Shown one piece after another: positions 1-5,713 of a DNA stretch of 8,096 nt. Numbering within the stretch: position 1 is the stretch's first letter; every line of letters begins with the position of its first letter. The position numbers and the translations under genes were made by a program. The stretch covers positions 1 through 8,096 of the forward strand of contig CALDKP010000283.1 in assembly GCA_937898535.1 (NCBI GenBank), given 5' to 3'. This DNA is from an uncultured Sphingomonadales bacterium (lineage in GTDB: Bacteria; Pseudomonadota; Alphaproteobacteria; Sphingomonadales; Sphingomonadaceae). The notes below the pieces were generated by a model, which was given only the letters and a program-made list of their open reading frames with translations, had not been told where the DNA came from and ran no database searches.

Positions 1-13
1 GCTCTTCCGATCT
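1..13. other. Illumina adapter remnant at contig start
   Basis: The first 13 bases read GCTCTTCCGATCT, which is exactly the 3' end of the standard Illumina TruSeq-type adapter, immediately followed by coding sequence. An exact 13-base match at the very first position is best explained as untrimmed library adapter carried into the assembly and not genomic DNA. Biological sequence should be read from base 14. It also means that base 14 is a read or fragment end, so the gene there is cut by library preparation and does not begin there. Confidence 0.93.
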
Positions 14-274
14 GTGCTGGATCATCTGTTTGGCACCCGCATTGCTGCCTTGTCCGATGAAACGCAGGCCTATTGGTTATTGCGCAGCGCCGCACGGTCA
101 TCCGGCTTCGGGGCCAGAACGATAACGGCCCGGCCTGCAGTGGCGCATCTGCTGTCGTCCGAACGCTGGGCGCACTTACGCGCCGAATGCGCGCGTTTGG
201 CGGGGGCAGGGGTTGTGATTGTTGCAGATGAAAATGCCACAGGCTATGGGCATGTCCATGTCGCGCAAAGCTAA
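14..274 (+). CDS. RNase E/G-family ribonuclease, C-terminal fragment (5' truncated)
   Basis: An open frame runs from the adapter junction to a TAA at 272-274 and gives about 86 residues. The GTG at base 14 is only the first codon after the adapter and is not credible as a start, so the gene is 5' truncated. The visible part is an Arg/Ala-rich segment that ends in a short hydrophobic strand (AGAGVVIVADENATGYGHVHV). That ending resembles the tails of the short alphaproteobacterial RNase E/G proteins, where a strand with Asp precedes a Gly-Tyr/His ending. None of the S1 or catalytic DEAD-type metal-binding residues are in the window, so identity rests on the tail and on the neighbour: in sphingomonads an RNase E/G gene commonly sits directly before yacG. 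The 3' end overlaps the yacG start by about 23 bases, which suggests coupled translation. Assignment is moderate because no catalytic domain is visible. Confidence 0.6.
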   Translation: MLDHLFGTRIAALSDETQAYWLLRSAARSSGFGARTITARPAVAHLLSSERWAHLRAECARLAGAGVVIVADENATGYGHVHVAQS

Positions 275-437
275 TCAATGCCCGCTATGTGGGAAGCCAC
301 AACAGCCTGAAACCAAACCTTTTTGCAGTCAGGGATGCAAGGATCGCGATCTGCTCAAATGGCTGGATGAGGGCTATCGCGTGCCGGGGCCGCCTGCGGA
401 TTATGCAGATAGTTTTGGCGGAGACGACATAGACTGA
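252..437 (+). CDS. yacG: DNA gyrase inhibitor / zinc-binding protein YacG
   Basis: A 61-residue protein with the YacG zinc finger: Cys10-x2-Cys13, then Cys25-x3-Cys29 (numbered from the ATG at 252), followed by the conserved helix and tail RDLLKWLDEGYRVPGP. YacG of the UPF0243 family binds one Zn and, in Escherichia coli, binds the GyrB C-terminal region and inhibits DNA gyrase. The protein ends in an acidic tail (GGDDID), which is common in the family. The start is uncertain. In-frame ATGs at 246, 252 and 258 all give family-sized products; 252 is preferred because AGG at 241-243 lies 8 bases ahead. All choices overlap the upstream ribonuclease gene, so the two are probably co-transcribed and translationally coupled. 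A tRNA gene follows on the same strand. Family identity is firm; the exact start is not. Confidence 0.92.
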   Translation: MSMSRKANQCPLCGKPQQPETKPFCSQGCKDRDLLKWLDEGYRVPGPPADYADSFGGDDID

Positions 438-445
438 TTTTGCGC

Positions 446-475
446 TTGCCAAGGGGCGCATCGTCTCTCTATAGG
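446..475 (+). promoter_or_regulatory. Candidate sigma70-type promoter of tRNA-Phe
   Basis: TTGCCA at 446-451 and TATAGG at 470-475 are separated by 18 bases and end 29 bases before the first tRNA base. The GC-rich stretch after the -10 (GCTGCGC) resembles the discriminator region of stable-RNA promoters. This would give the tRNA its own promoter, separate from yacG read-through, with a leader of about 20 bases for RNase P to remove. It is a pattern match only. Confidence 0.45.
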
Positions 476-504
476 CTGCGCTCCCACGCGGTTTTTGCCG
501 TGTA

Positions 505-579
505 GCCCGAGTAGCTCAGGGGTAGAGCAGCGGATTGAAAATCCGCGTGTCGGTGGTTCAAATCCGCCCTCGGGCACCA
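505..579 (+). tRNA. tRNA-Phe (anticodon GAA)
   Basis: The full cloverleaf can be folded by eye. The 7-bp acceptor stem pairs GCCCGAG (505-511) with CTCGGGC (569-575), followed by discriminator A576 and an encoded CCA at 577-579. The D arm contains AGCTCAGGGGTAGAGC. The anticodon stem pairs GCGGA (530-534) with TCCGC (542-546) around a 7-base loop whose central bases 537-539 are GAA, which decodes UUC and UUU. The T arm contains GGTTCAAATCC. There is no intron. The gene follows yacG by 67 bases. T runs at 580-583 and 590-595 lie just downstream and may help end transcription. Confidence 0.98.
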
Positions 580-660
580 TTTTTCCGGTGTTTTTTGAAA
601 TAACGCAGCGCGCGGCCATTTCGGCCGATCGTTGGCTTTTGTGTGCCGTTCGTCTGCAAC

Positions 661-700
661 GGGCAAAGAAAAAGCCGGAGCAGCAATGCTGCCCCGGCTC
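661..700 (-). terminator. Rho-independent terminator of the TonB-dependent receptor gene
   Basis: On the minus strand a GC-rich hairpin is followed by T5-C-T3. In plus coordinates, AGCCGG (673-678) pairs with CCGGCT (694-699). After one A/C mismatch, GCAGC (680-684) pairs with GCTGC (688-692) around an AAT loop. The A run at 663-673 becomes the U tract on the minus-strand transcript. It starts about 26 bases after the stop codon of the receptor gene at 726. Reading the opposite way, no T tract follows the stem, so it serves the minus-strand gene and not the tRNA. Confidence 0.88.
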
Positions 701-725
701 ATTCGGCCCTGAGGATCTCAGAAAA

Positions 726-3278
726 TTAGAACTTGTACTTCACCGATGCACCATAAGTGCGTGGTGCGTTTGGATAGCCCGAAATCGAACCGGACTGCAC
801 AACGCTTGGGAAAATGACGGACAGATATTGCGCCTTCGTCAAGTTGCGGCCCCAAAGCGAGAATTGCAGACCAGTGTCCAAACGCAACGTTACCGCTGCG
901 CTGAGATCATTGACTTCGCGCTTATATTGGATGTCAGCTGGATTGTCGTTCATCACTGTTTTGGATTCATTGTGGTAATCGGCATTGAGGATCAGCGCTT
1001 TGCCGTCGTTCAAGTCCGCCGTGTAGGTTGCACCCAATGTTGTCGACAGTTTTGGAATGCCACCGACCGACCGGCCGCTGATGTCACCAAATTGCGATCC
1101 GACATAGCTGTCATATTTGGAGTCGAGATAGACAAAGGCAGCACGCAATTGCAGTGCGTCGATCGGGTTGACACTGCTGTCAAATTCGATGCCCTTTACC
1201 GATTGCTTACCGGCGTTGGACAGAACGAAGCCCGTACCGATGAAGCTGTTGCCCTGGAAATTCTTGATCGCTTGATCAAAGATCGTCAGGTTGAATGCAA
1301 CACGGTCCCATTTCGCTTTCAGGCCCAGTTCCATAACCTTTGCCTCTTCCGGAAGCGCGTAACGCGTTCCGCTGGTAAGGTTGGCAGTCGCAAGACCAGC
1401 GGTCCGAATGGCTGAAGGTGTTAATGGTGCGCCTTGTGCAGGTGAACCCGCGACAAAATCCGATAGGAAAGGACGTGAGTCAATCGACATGTTCCACGAC
1501 GTTGCCTTAAACCCTGTGCCATAGCTGGCATATAGGTTGATGTTGTCTGTGGCTTCCCAGGCAATACGTGCCGAATAGGTCAGCTTACCATCGCTGGTGC
1601 GGCCATCTTCAACGGCATTTGGAAGGTTCAGGAACGGCGGCAAGAATTGCAGCGCTTGAAAACCGAGGAACGGGTTACAGACCGACGCAAGACCATTTCT
1701 ATTCGGGCAAGCGGTGATGCGTGGGTACAATGTGCTTGTATTACCAACTGCACCGGCTGGAAGAACTGCAGGAACGCCAGCTGCACCAGCAACCTGGATC
1801 AAATCGATGCTTGAGAAAACATCCGTAATCCGAATGTCGCTCGCAATGTTTTTCTTGTCCTTGGTGTAGTTGAAACCACCCGTCAGAACGAGGCCGTCTG
1901 TGAGTTCAAGGTCCGCCGTACCGAAGACGGAATAGGCTTTGTTCTTATAATCCCAATCTTCAAAACGACCTTGTCCTTGGCCGCCAAATTGGCCTGCGGT
2001 TGAAGGGATGCCTGCCAAGGCACGGATGAGGGCTTCATTGCCGGTATATGCGCCGCCGGTGAGGGCGTTGGCATAATTGCGGAAATCACGACCAAGCGTC
2101 AGTGCCTGTTTGTTGTTGATGCTTTCATCAAAATAATAGGCACCCAGCAAGAAGTTGAATGGACCGTCAAAATCCGACGCCAAACGCAGTTCCTGCGTTT
2201 TTGTGGTGATGTCTACATCGCCGCGGTTTGCACCGATCAAATCGGCACTGGTGAAATCGCTGTCCGCATTCGTTTTTGCGCGCGATTCACGATAGGCGGT
2301 GATGGAAGTTAGGCTCAACGAACCCATTTCATAATCCGCCTGCATCGAGATACCACCATTGGTGATGTCGTTTTCCGAATTGAAGTTCTGATATTCGGTG
2401 TAGCTGAAGATGCCGCGCGAGTTCACCCGTCCACCGATGGCGCGAATGGCATTGCCAGTTGGGCCGTCGAAGATATTGCCAACGAAGCAGCAATTTTCGT
2501 CAATCTTGTCATAGTCACCAATGAAGCGCAGCTTGAAGTTGTCCGAAGGCTCAATCAACAATTGTGCACGGCCATACCAGCGGTTACGCTCGCTTGTTTT
2601 CGATCCGTCCGTCAGGTTGGTGCCGTAACCGTCAGCTTTGTTGATGCCGCCAGCAAGGCTGAACGCGATATTGTCAGAGATCGGGCCTGTAATATCGGCC
2701 TTCGCTACGATTGCGTTACGATTGCCATAGCTGATTTCAGCCGAACCGCCGAATTCATAGCTTGGTGCTGCAGTAACAATCGAGATAACGCCAGCCGAGG
2801 CGTTTTTGCCGAACAGGGTCGATTGTGGGCCACGCAACACTTCGACGCGTTGCAGGTTTGGAAGATCGCTGATCGCTGCAGCTGAACGTGAACGGTAAAC
2901 ACCGTCGATGAACACGCCAACCGAGCCTTCGATGCCTGGGTTGTTGGCGCCGTTGCCGAAGCCGCGAATGATGAAGTTGGTGTTGGCCGAGCTTTGCAGC
3001 TGGCTGACGCGGAGTGAAGGAACGAGTGTCTGCAGGTCCTTAAGATCGCGAACTTGCGCGCGTTCAATGGCAGCAGCCGAGGTTACCGAAACGGCAACTG
3101 GCACTTCTTCAAGTGTTTGTTCGCGCTTGGTCGCGGTTACGATGATAACATTTTCGTCAGCTTCGTCGCTTGCCTGTGGCGCAGTGTCTTGTGCGAACGC
3201 TACCGAGCCGGCGCTCAGCGACGCGATGCTGATTGTCGACAGCATTGCAGCCTTCAGCAGATGATTTCCGAATTTCAT
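726..3278 (-). CDS. TonB-dependent outer membrane receptor, complete
   Basis: An 850-residue outer membrane transporter that uses TonB/ExbBD energy to import a ligand. A Sec signal peptide covers residues 1-29 (AFA before Gln30). A TonB box lies at about 42-51 (ENVIIVTATK). The plug domain spans about 55-170, with IRGFG at 104-108, VGVFIDGVYRSR at 120-131 and RVEVLRGPQSTLFG at 144-157. The remainder is a beta-barrel ending in Tyr-Lys-Phe, the C-terminal aromatic recognised by the BAM complex. Length is normal for the long sphingomonad receptors. The start was placed at 3278 and not at the in-frame ATG at 3320, because AGGAG lies 7 bases before it and the signal peptide begins there. Barrel cysteines occur as a pair (C263-C264) and as C524/C534, likely in extracellular loops and possibly disulfide-bonded. 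No heme, siderophore or sugar partner gene lies next to it, so the substrate is unknown. It is monocistronic, with a strong terminator downstream. Confidence 0.95.
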   Translation of the reverse strand: MKFGNHLLKAAMLSTISIASLSAGSVAFAQDTAPQASDEADENVIIVTATKREQTLEEVPVAVSVTSAAAIERAQVRDLKDLQTLVPSLRVSQLQSSANTNFIIRGFGNGANNPGIEGSVGVFIDGVYRSRSAAAISDLPNLQRVEVLRGPQSTLFGKNASAGVISIVTAAPSYEFGGSAEISYGNRNAIVAKADITGPISDNIAFSLAGGINKADGYGTNLTDGSKTSERNRWYGRAQLLIEPSDNFKLRFIGDYDKIDENCCFVGNIFDGPTGNAIRAIGGRVNSRGIFSYTEYQNFNSENDITNGGISMQADYEMGSLSLTSITAYRESRAKTNADSDFTSADLIGANRGDVDITTKTQELRLASDFDGPFNFLLGAYYFDESINNKQALTLGRDFRNYANALTGGAYTGNEALIRALAGIPSTAGQFGGQGQGRFEDWDYKNKAYSVFGTADLELTDGLVLTGGFNYTKDKKNIASDIRITDVFSSIDLIQVAGAAGVPAVLPAGAVGNTSTLYPRITACPNRNGLASVCNPFLGFQALQFLPPFLNLPNAVEDGRTSDGKLTYSARIAWEATDNINLYASYGTGFKATSWNMSIDSRPFLSDFVAGSPAQGAPLTPSAIRTAGLATANLTSGTRYALPEEAKVMELGLKAKWDRVAFNLTIFDQAIKNFQGNSFIGTGFVLSNAGKQSVKGIEFDSSVNPIDALQLRAAFVYLDSKYDSYVGSQFGDISGRSVGGIPKLSTTLGATYTADLNDGKALILNADYHNESKTVMNDNPADIQYKREVNDLSAAVTLRLDTGLQFSLWGRNLTKAQYLSVIFPSVVQSGSISGYPNAPRTYGASVKYKF

Positions 3279-3283
3279 ATTCA

Positions 3284-3290
3284 CTCTCCT
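3284..3290 (-). promoter_or_regulatory. Shine-Dalgarno site that sets the receptor start
   Basis: The minus strand reads AGGAGAG here, with AGGAG (3286-3290) 7 bases from the ATG at 3278. This is a near-ideal ribosome binding site. The alternative ATG at 3320 would add 14 residues in front of the signal peptide, so this site argues for the shorter protein. Confidence 0.85.
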
Positions 3291-3386
3291 GTTGATCACT
3301 TTTGTAAGGCTTTCCGCCATTTTTATTGGGGATGAAAGCGTAATTTGCCCCCAGCATCCCTCTGAGCAGCCTTATGGCGTATGGTG

Positions 3387-3415
3387 CTGATAACGTTTGA
3401 AATGCTGCGCAGCAA
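3387..3415 (-). promoter_or_regulatory. Candidate promoter with overlapping palindrome upstream of the receptor gene
   Basis: On the minus strand TTGCTG (3410-3415) and TATCAG (3387-3392) have a 17-base spacer, a weak sigma70-like match. A perfect 12-bp palindrome, TGCTGCGCAGCA at 3403-3414, covers most of the -35 element, which is where a repressor could bind. The leader to the receptor ATG would be about 100 bases. Both elements are pattern matches and no regulator gene is nearby to support them. Confidence 0.25.
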
Positions 3416-3461
3416 ATAGTTAGTTTCATTCGCAGAAATATAGCGGAAACTGCGATAAAAA

Positions 3462-3477
3462 TGTTACGCACGTAACA
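3462..3477. promoter_or_regulatory. Perfect 7+7 inverted repeat, candidate operator
   Basis: TGTTACG and CGTAACA flank a 2-base spacer (TGTTACGCACGTAACA) in the region between the receptor gene and the oppositely oriented DUF2256 gene. It is 184 bases from the receptor ATG and 24 bases from the DUF2256 ATG, so it could affect either. The half-site resembles dimeric helix-turn-helix operators such as TetR- or LacI-type sites. It lacks a U tract after it, so it is not a terminator. No cognate regulator is encoded in the window. Confidence 0.4.
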
Positions 3478-3501
3478 CTTGCTCAAATATGGAATTTCGC
3501 A

Positions 3502-3642
3502 ATGCCCAAGATGGTCAAAAAATCAGATCTGCCTTCGAAGATATGCGCAGCATGTGAAAAGCCGTTTGCATGGCGCAAAAAGTGGGCGAAAGATTGGGAA
3601 AATGTGCGCTTCTGCTCGGATCGCTGCAGACGCGCGCGCTGA
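3502..3642 (+). CDS. DUF2256 small zinc-ribbon-like protein
   Basis: A complete 46-residue, strongly basic protein from the ATG at 3502 to the TGA at 3640-3642. It carries the DUF2256 pattern: a Lys-rich start (MPKMVKKSDLPSK), CxxC (C15, C18), the Trp-rich core KPFAWRKKWAKDW, then FCSDRC (C38 and C42) and a final RRAR. The four cysteines probably bind one zinc ion. The family's function is not established; in some genomes it lies near cryptochrome/photolyase or short-chain dehydrogenase genes, neither of which is present here. GGA at 3491-3493 is a weak ribosome binding site 8 bases ahead of the ATG; the internal ATG at 3511 is a poorer alternative because it drops the conserved first residues. 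The gene is convergent with the glycosyltransferase gene, with only 30 bases between stops. Family match is from motif memory and is strong. Confidence 0.9.
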   Translation: MPKMVKKSDLPSKICAACEKPFAWRKKWAKDWENVRFCSDRCRRAR

Positions 3643-3672
3643 TTGGTGCCTCGATACTAGCTCGGCTGGCCT

Positions 3673-4734
3673 TTATGCGGCTTTTGATTGCGCGGAATTA
3701 AATGCTGATTTCAGCCCGTTCAAAAATTGGTCGGTGCATTTGTCCCAGCAATATTGTGCGCCATAATCAGCCGCGGCTTTTCGGTCGAGTATCAGCGCTG
3801 CCTTAATCGCTGCGCATAAATCATCGTTCAGCGCGCCGACAGGCTTCGCCAGGTCACTGGCCGGTCCACGGCCCTCTATGCCGATGATGTCGAGCGGACC
3901 CTGTACGGGGTAAGCGGCCACCGGAACACCGCATGCCAGCGCTTCCAATATCACTAGGCCAAAGGTGTCGGTTTTGCTGGGAAAGACGAACACGTCTGCT
4001 GAGGCATAGATGCTGGCGAGTTCAGCGCCCTTGCGCGTTCCCATGAAGATGGCGTCGGGATACTGCGCGGCAAGCGCGGCGCGGGCTGGGCCGTCGCCGA
4101 CAATGACTTTAGTCCCCTCGGTGTCGGCGCTTAGAAACGCATGCAGATTTTTTTCAACGGCAACGCGGCCAACCGACAACAATATTGGCTTTTTAAGCTC
4201 CGCAAGAGCCGGGTGGGTGGGTTGGTTCCGGTGAAACAAATCACGGTCAATGCCGCGCGACCAAATTGCCGTATTGGCTATCCCGCGGCCTGCCAACTCG
4301 TTTCGCAGGCTCTGTGTTGCTGTAAGGACTGCGCGCGAAGGACTGTGGAATTTACGCATGACCGGCCAGATGACATCTGGCGATAACGGCGTGCGCGCTG
4401 CAACATATTCGGGAAAGCGCGTATGAAAGGCTGACGTGAAAGGCATACGATGCGCCATGCACCATGCCCGTGCGCTCCAGCCAATTGGGCCTTCGGTCGC
4501 GATATGGACGATGTCGGGCGCAAAGGCGCGCAAAGCCCTCCGCACGCCAAAACGCGGCGCCAAGGCAAGGCGGATTTCCGCATAGCCAGGGCAGGGAATG
4601 GTTGTGAACCGGTCCGGCGCGATGACTTCGACGGTATGCCCCCTGGACTTCAGCCGGTTGACCGTTTCGGTCATCGTCCGAACGACACCGTTGACTTGAG
4701 GCAGCCAAGCGTCCGTTGCGACGGCGATCCTCAC
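3673..4734 (-). CDS. GT4-family glycosyltransferase (MgtA/SqdX-like)
   Basis: A 353-residue cytoplasmic or membrane-peripheral GT-B transferase that retains the sugar anomer. The N-terminal Rossmann domain begins MRIAVATDAW with the Gly-rich acceptor loop PQVNGVVRT (12-20). HTRFPEY at 104-110 matches the acceptor-side signature of the mannosyl/sulfoquinovosyl group. The C-terminal donor domain has VGRVAVEKN (188-196), VGDGP (212-216) and FPSKTDTFGLVILEALACG (251-269), the E-x7-E motif with Asp256 replacing the first Glu, as is usual for MgtA/SqdX relatives. Family members transfer mannose, glucose, glucuronate or sulfoquinovose to diacylglycerol or phosphatidylinositol; the sugar here cannot be read from sequence. 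The GTG start at 4734 overlaps the metallophosphoesterase stop as GTGA (4731-4734), with no strong ribosome binding site, so translation is probably coupled. No clear terminator is seen after the stop. Confidence 0.9.
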   Translation of the reverse strand: MRIAVATDAWLPQVNGVVRTMTETVNRLKSRGHTVEVIAPDRFTTIPCPGYAEIRLALAPRFGVRRALRAFAPDIVHIATEGPIGWSARAWCMAHRMPFTSAFHTRFPEYVAARTPLSPDVIWPVMRKFHSPSRAVLTATQSLRNELAGRGIANTAIWSRGIDRDLFHRNQPTHPALAELKKPILLSVGRVAVEKNLHAFLSADTEGTKVIVGDGPARAALAAQYPDAIFMGTRKGAELASIYASADVFVFPSKTDTFGLVILEALACGVPVAAYPVQGPLDIIGIEGRGPASDLAKPVGALNDDLCAAIKAALILDRKAAADYGAQYCWDKCTDQFLNGLKSAFNSAQSKAA

Positions 4735-5609
4735 GCGGGAACCGAAGCCCGCTTTTCACTGGCTTTCCGGACATGCTCGGCCCAATCGATAATGGCCATG
4801 GATCCGTCTTTCGCCTCGGTCAGCGCGGTGCAGCTTTCGACCCAGTCGCCGTCATTATAATATGTAATCGATCCAAACTGCCGGATTTCTGCAGAATGGA
4901 TGTGACCGCAGACAACGCCCTGTACACCGCGAAGCGAGGCCTCACGCGCCACCACTTCTTCATATTGCCCGATAAACTGCACCGCATTTTTGACGCGCAT
5001 TTTAAGATAGGATGACAGCGACCAGTAAGGCATGTTCAACCTGCGGCGTACCGCGTTGAGAACGATGTTCGCTCTCAACAACAAGGTATACGCTTGGTCA
5101 CCCAAAAAGGCGAGCCAGCGGGCATAAAGCACGATGCCGTCAAATGCATCGCCGTGCGTTACAAGCAAGGCACGCCCGTCGGCAGTTTGGTGGATTGCCT
5201 CCAACTGAACCTCAACGCCGCCAAAGCTCAGGCCTGCATAATCGCGGAACATTTCGTCATGATTGCCGGGAATATAGACGACGCGTGTCCCGCGATGGGC
5301 CATTTTTAACACCCGTCTAATAACTTCATTATGCTGGTCTGGCCAATACCAACCCTTGCGCAAACGCCAGCCATCTACAATGTCGCCGACCAGATACAGC
5401 GTCTCGCACTCGATAGAATGCAGAAAATCGCTCAGCAGCCCCGCCTGACACCCTGCTGTTCCCAAATGCACATCAGAAATCCAGACCGTGCGAAACCGCA
5501 TCTTTGGTTGGTAGCTTTTTGGTTCGGGCTTATCGAACCATGCCGGCAGTTTTGGACCATTTCCATCGCTTTTAAAAAGCAGGCTGTCGCTTAATTCGGT
5601 GGTTGTCAT
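4731..5609 (-). CDS. Metallophosphoesterase, UDP-2,3-diacylglucosamine diphosphatase (LpxH)-like, COG2908
   Basis: A 292-residue calcineurin-like phosphoesterase with a complete dinuclear metal centre: D46-x-H48 (SDVHLG), GDxxD at 75-79 (GDIVDGW), GNHDE at 115-119, THGD with H152, and GHIH with H236 and H238. A Trp-, Tyr- and Arg-rich central segment (about 85-210) would form the lipid-facing cap, as in LpxH. LpxH cleaves UDP-2,3-diacylglucosamine to lipid X on the inner face of the inner membrane. This protein is longer than classical LpxH (about 240), with an N-terminal extension of about 38 residues and a tail after YYNDGDWVESC. Many alphaproteobacteria use LpxI for that step, so the true substrate may be another lipid pyrophosphate or phosphate. 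The start at 5609 follows AGGGGA by 8 bases; an in-frame ATG at 5660 lacks such a site. It leads a two-gene operon with the glycosyltransferase. Confidence 0.85.
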   Translation of the reverse strand: MTTTELSDSLLFKSDGNGPKLPAWFDKPEPKSYQPKMRFRTVWISDVHLGTAGCQAGLLSDFLHSIECETLYLVGDIVDGWRLRKGWYWPDQHNEVIRRVLKMAHRGTRVVYIPGNHDEMFRDYAGLSFGGVEVQLEAIHQTADGRALLVTHGDAFDGIVLYARWLAFLGDQAYTLLLRANIVLNAVRRRLNMPYWSLSSYLKMRVKNAVQFIGQYEEVVAREASLRGVQGVVCGHIHSAEIRQFGSITYYNDGDWVESCTALTEAKDGSMAIIDWAEHVRKASEKRASVPA

Positions 5610-5617
5610 ATTGCCCG

Positions 5618-5623
5618 TCCCCT
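5618..5623 (-). promoter_or_regulatory. Shine-Dalgarno site for the metallophosphoesterase
   Basis: AGGGGA on the minus strand lies 8 bases from the ATG at 5609. It favours this start over the in-frame ATG at 5660 and gives a protein that begins MTTTELSD. Confidence 0.7.
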
Positions 5624-5644
5624 GTTGACTTAGTGAAACCTTAA

Positions 5645-5660
5645 ATGACGGATGGGTCAT
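5645..5660. promoter_or_regulatory. Small inverted repeat in the metallophosphoesterase leader
   Basis: ATGAC (5645-5649) and GTCAT (5656-5660) form a 5-bp inverted repeat with a 6-base spacer, and a further AATGAC occurs at 5675-5680. It lies 36 bases before the metallophosphoesterase ATG in the 104-base gap after the phosphodiesterase gene, where a promoter for the lipid operon would be expected. The arms are short enough to arise by chance. Confidence 0.2.
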
Positions 5661-5713
5661 GTGCGTGGCAGATCAATGACAGTTTTTTTGCCGTTAAGAA
5701 TTGCCAATTGTCA

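Noticed and set aside
613..627. Hairpin CGGCC-ATTTC-GGCCG as a terminator for tRNA-Phe
   Set aside because: The stem is only 5 bp and the following bases (ATCGTTGGC) are not a T tract. The nearby T runs at 580-583 and 590-595 come before the hairpin, not after it.
505..725. tRNA-Phe as an attachment site for an integrated element
   Set aside because: No second copy of the tRNA 3' end, no integrase gene and no mobile-element gene are visible. The genes downstream are ordinary chromosomal types.
495..1415. A long plus-strand open frame of 306 codons that begins inside the tRNA-Phe region
   Set aside because: It reads through the tRNA and then antisense to the receptor gene, has no recognisable domain and no ribosome binding site, and disagrees with the terminator at 661-700. 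It is a shadow of the minus-strand gene.
3643..3672. A bidirectional terminator between the convergent DUF2256 and glycosyltransferase genes
   Set aside because: No GC-rich hairpin with a flanking T or A tract is visible in these 30 bases. Termination here may be Rho-dependent, but the sequence does not show it.
3479..3766. A 95-codon plus-strand frame overlapping the DUF2256 gene and the end of the glycosyltransferase
   Set aside because: It is out of frame with DUF2256, which has a clear family pattern in the same bases, and it runs antisense into the glycosyltransferase. No family features are seen.
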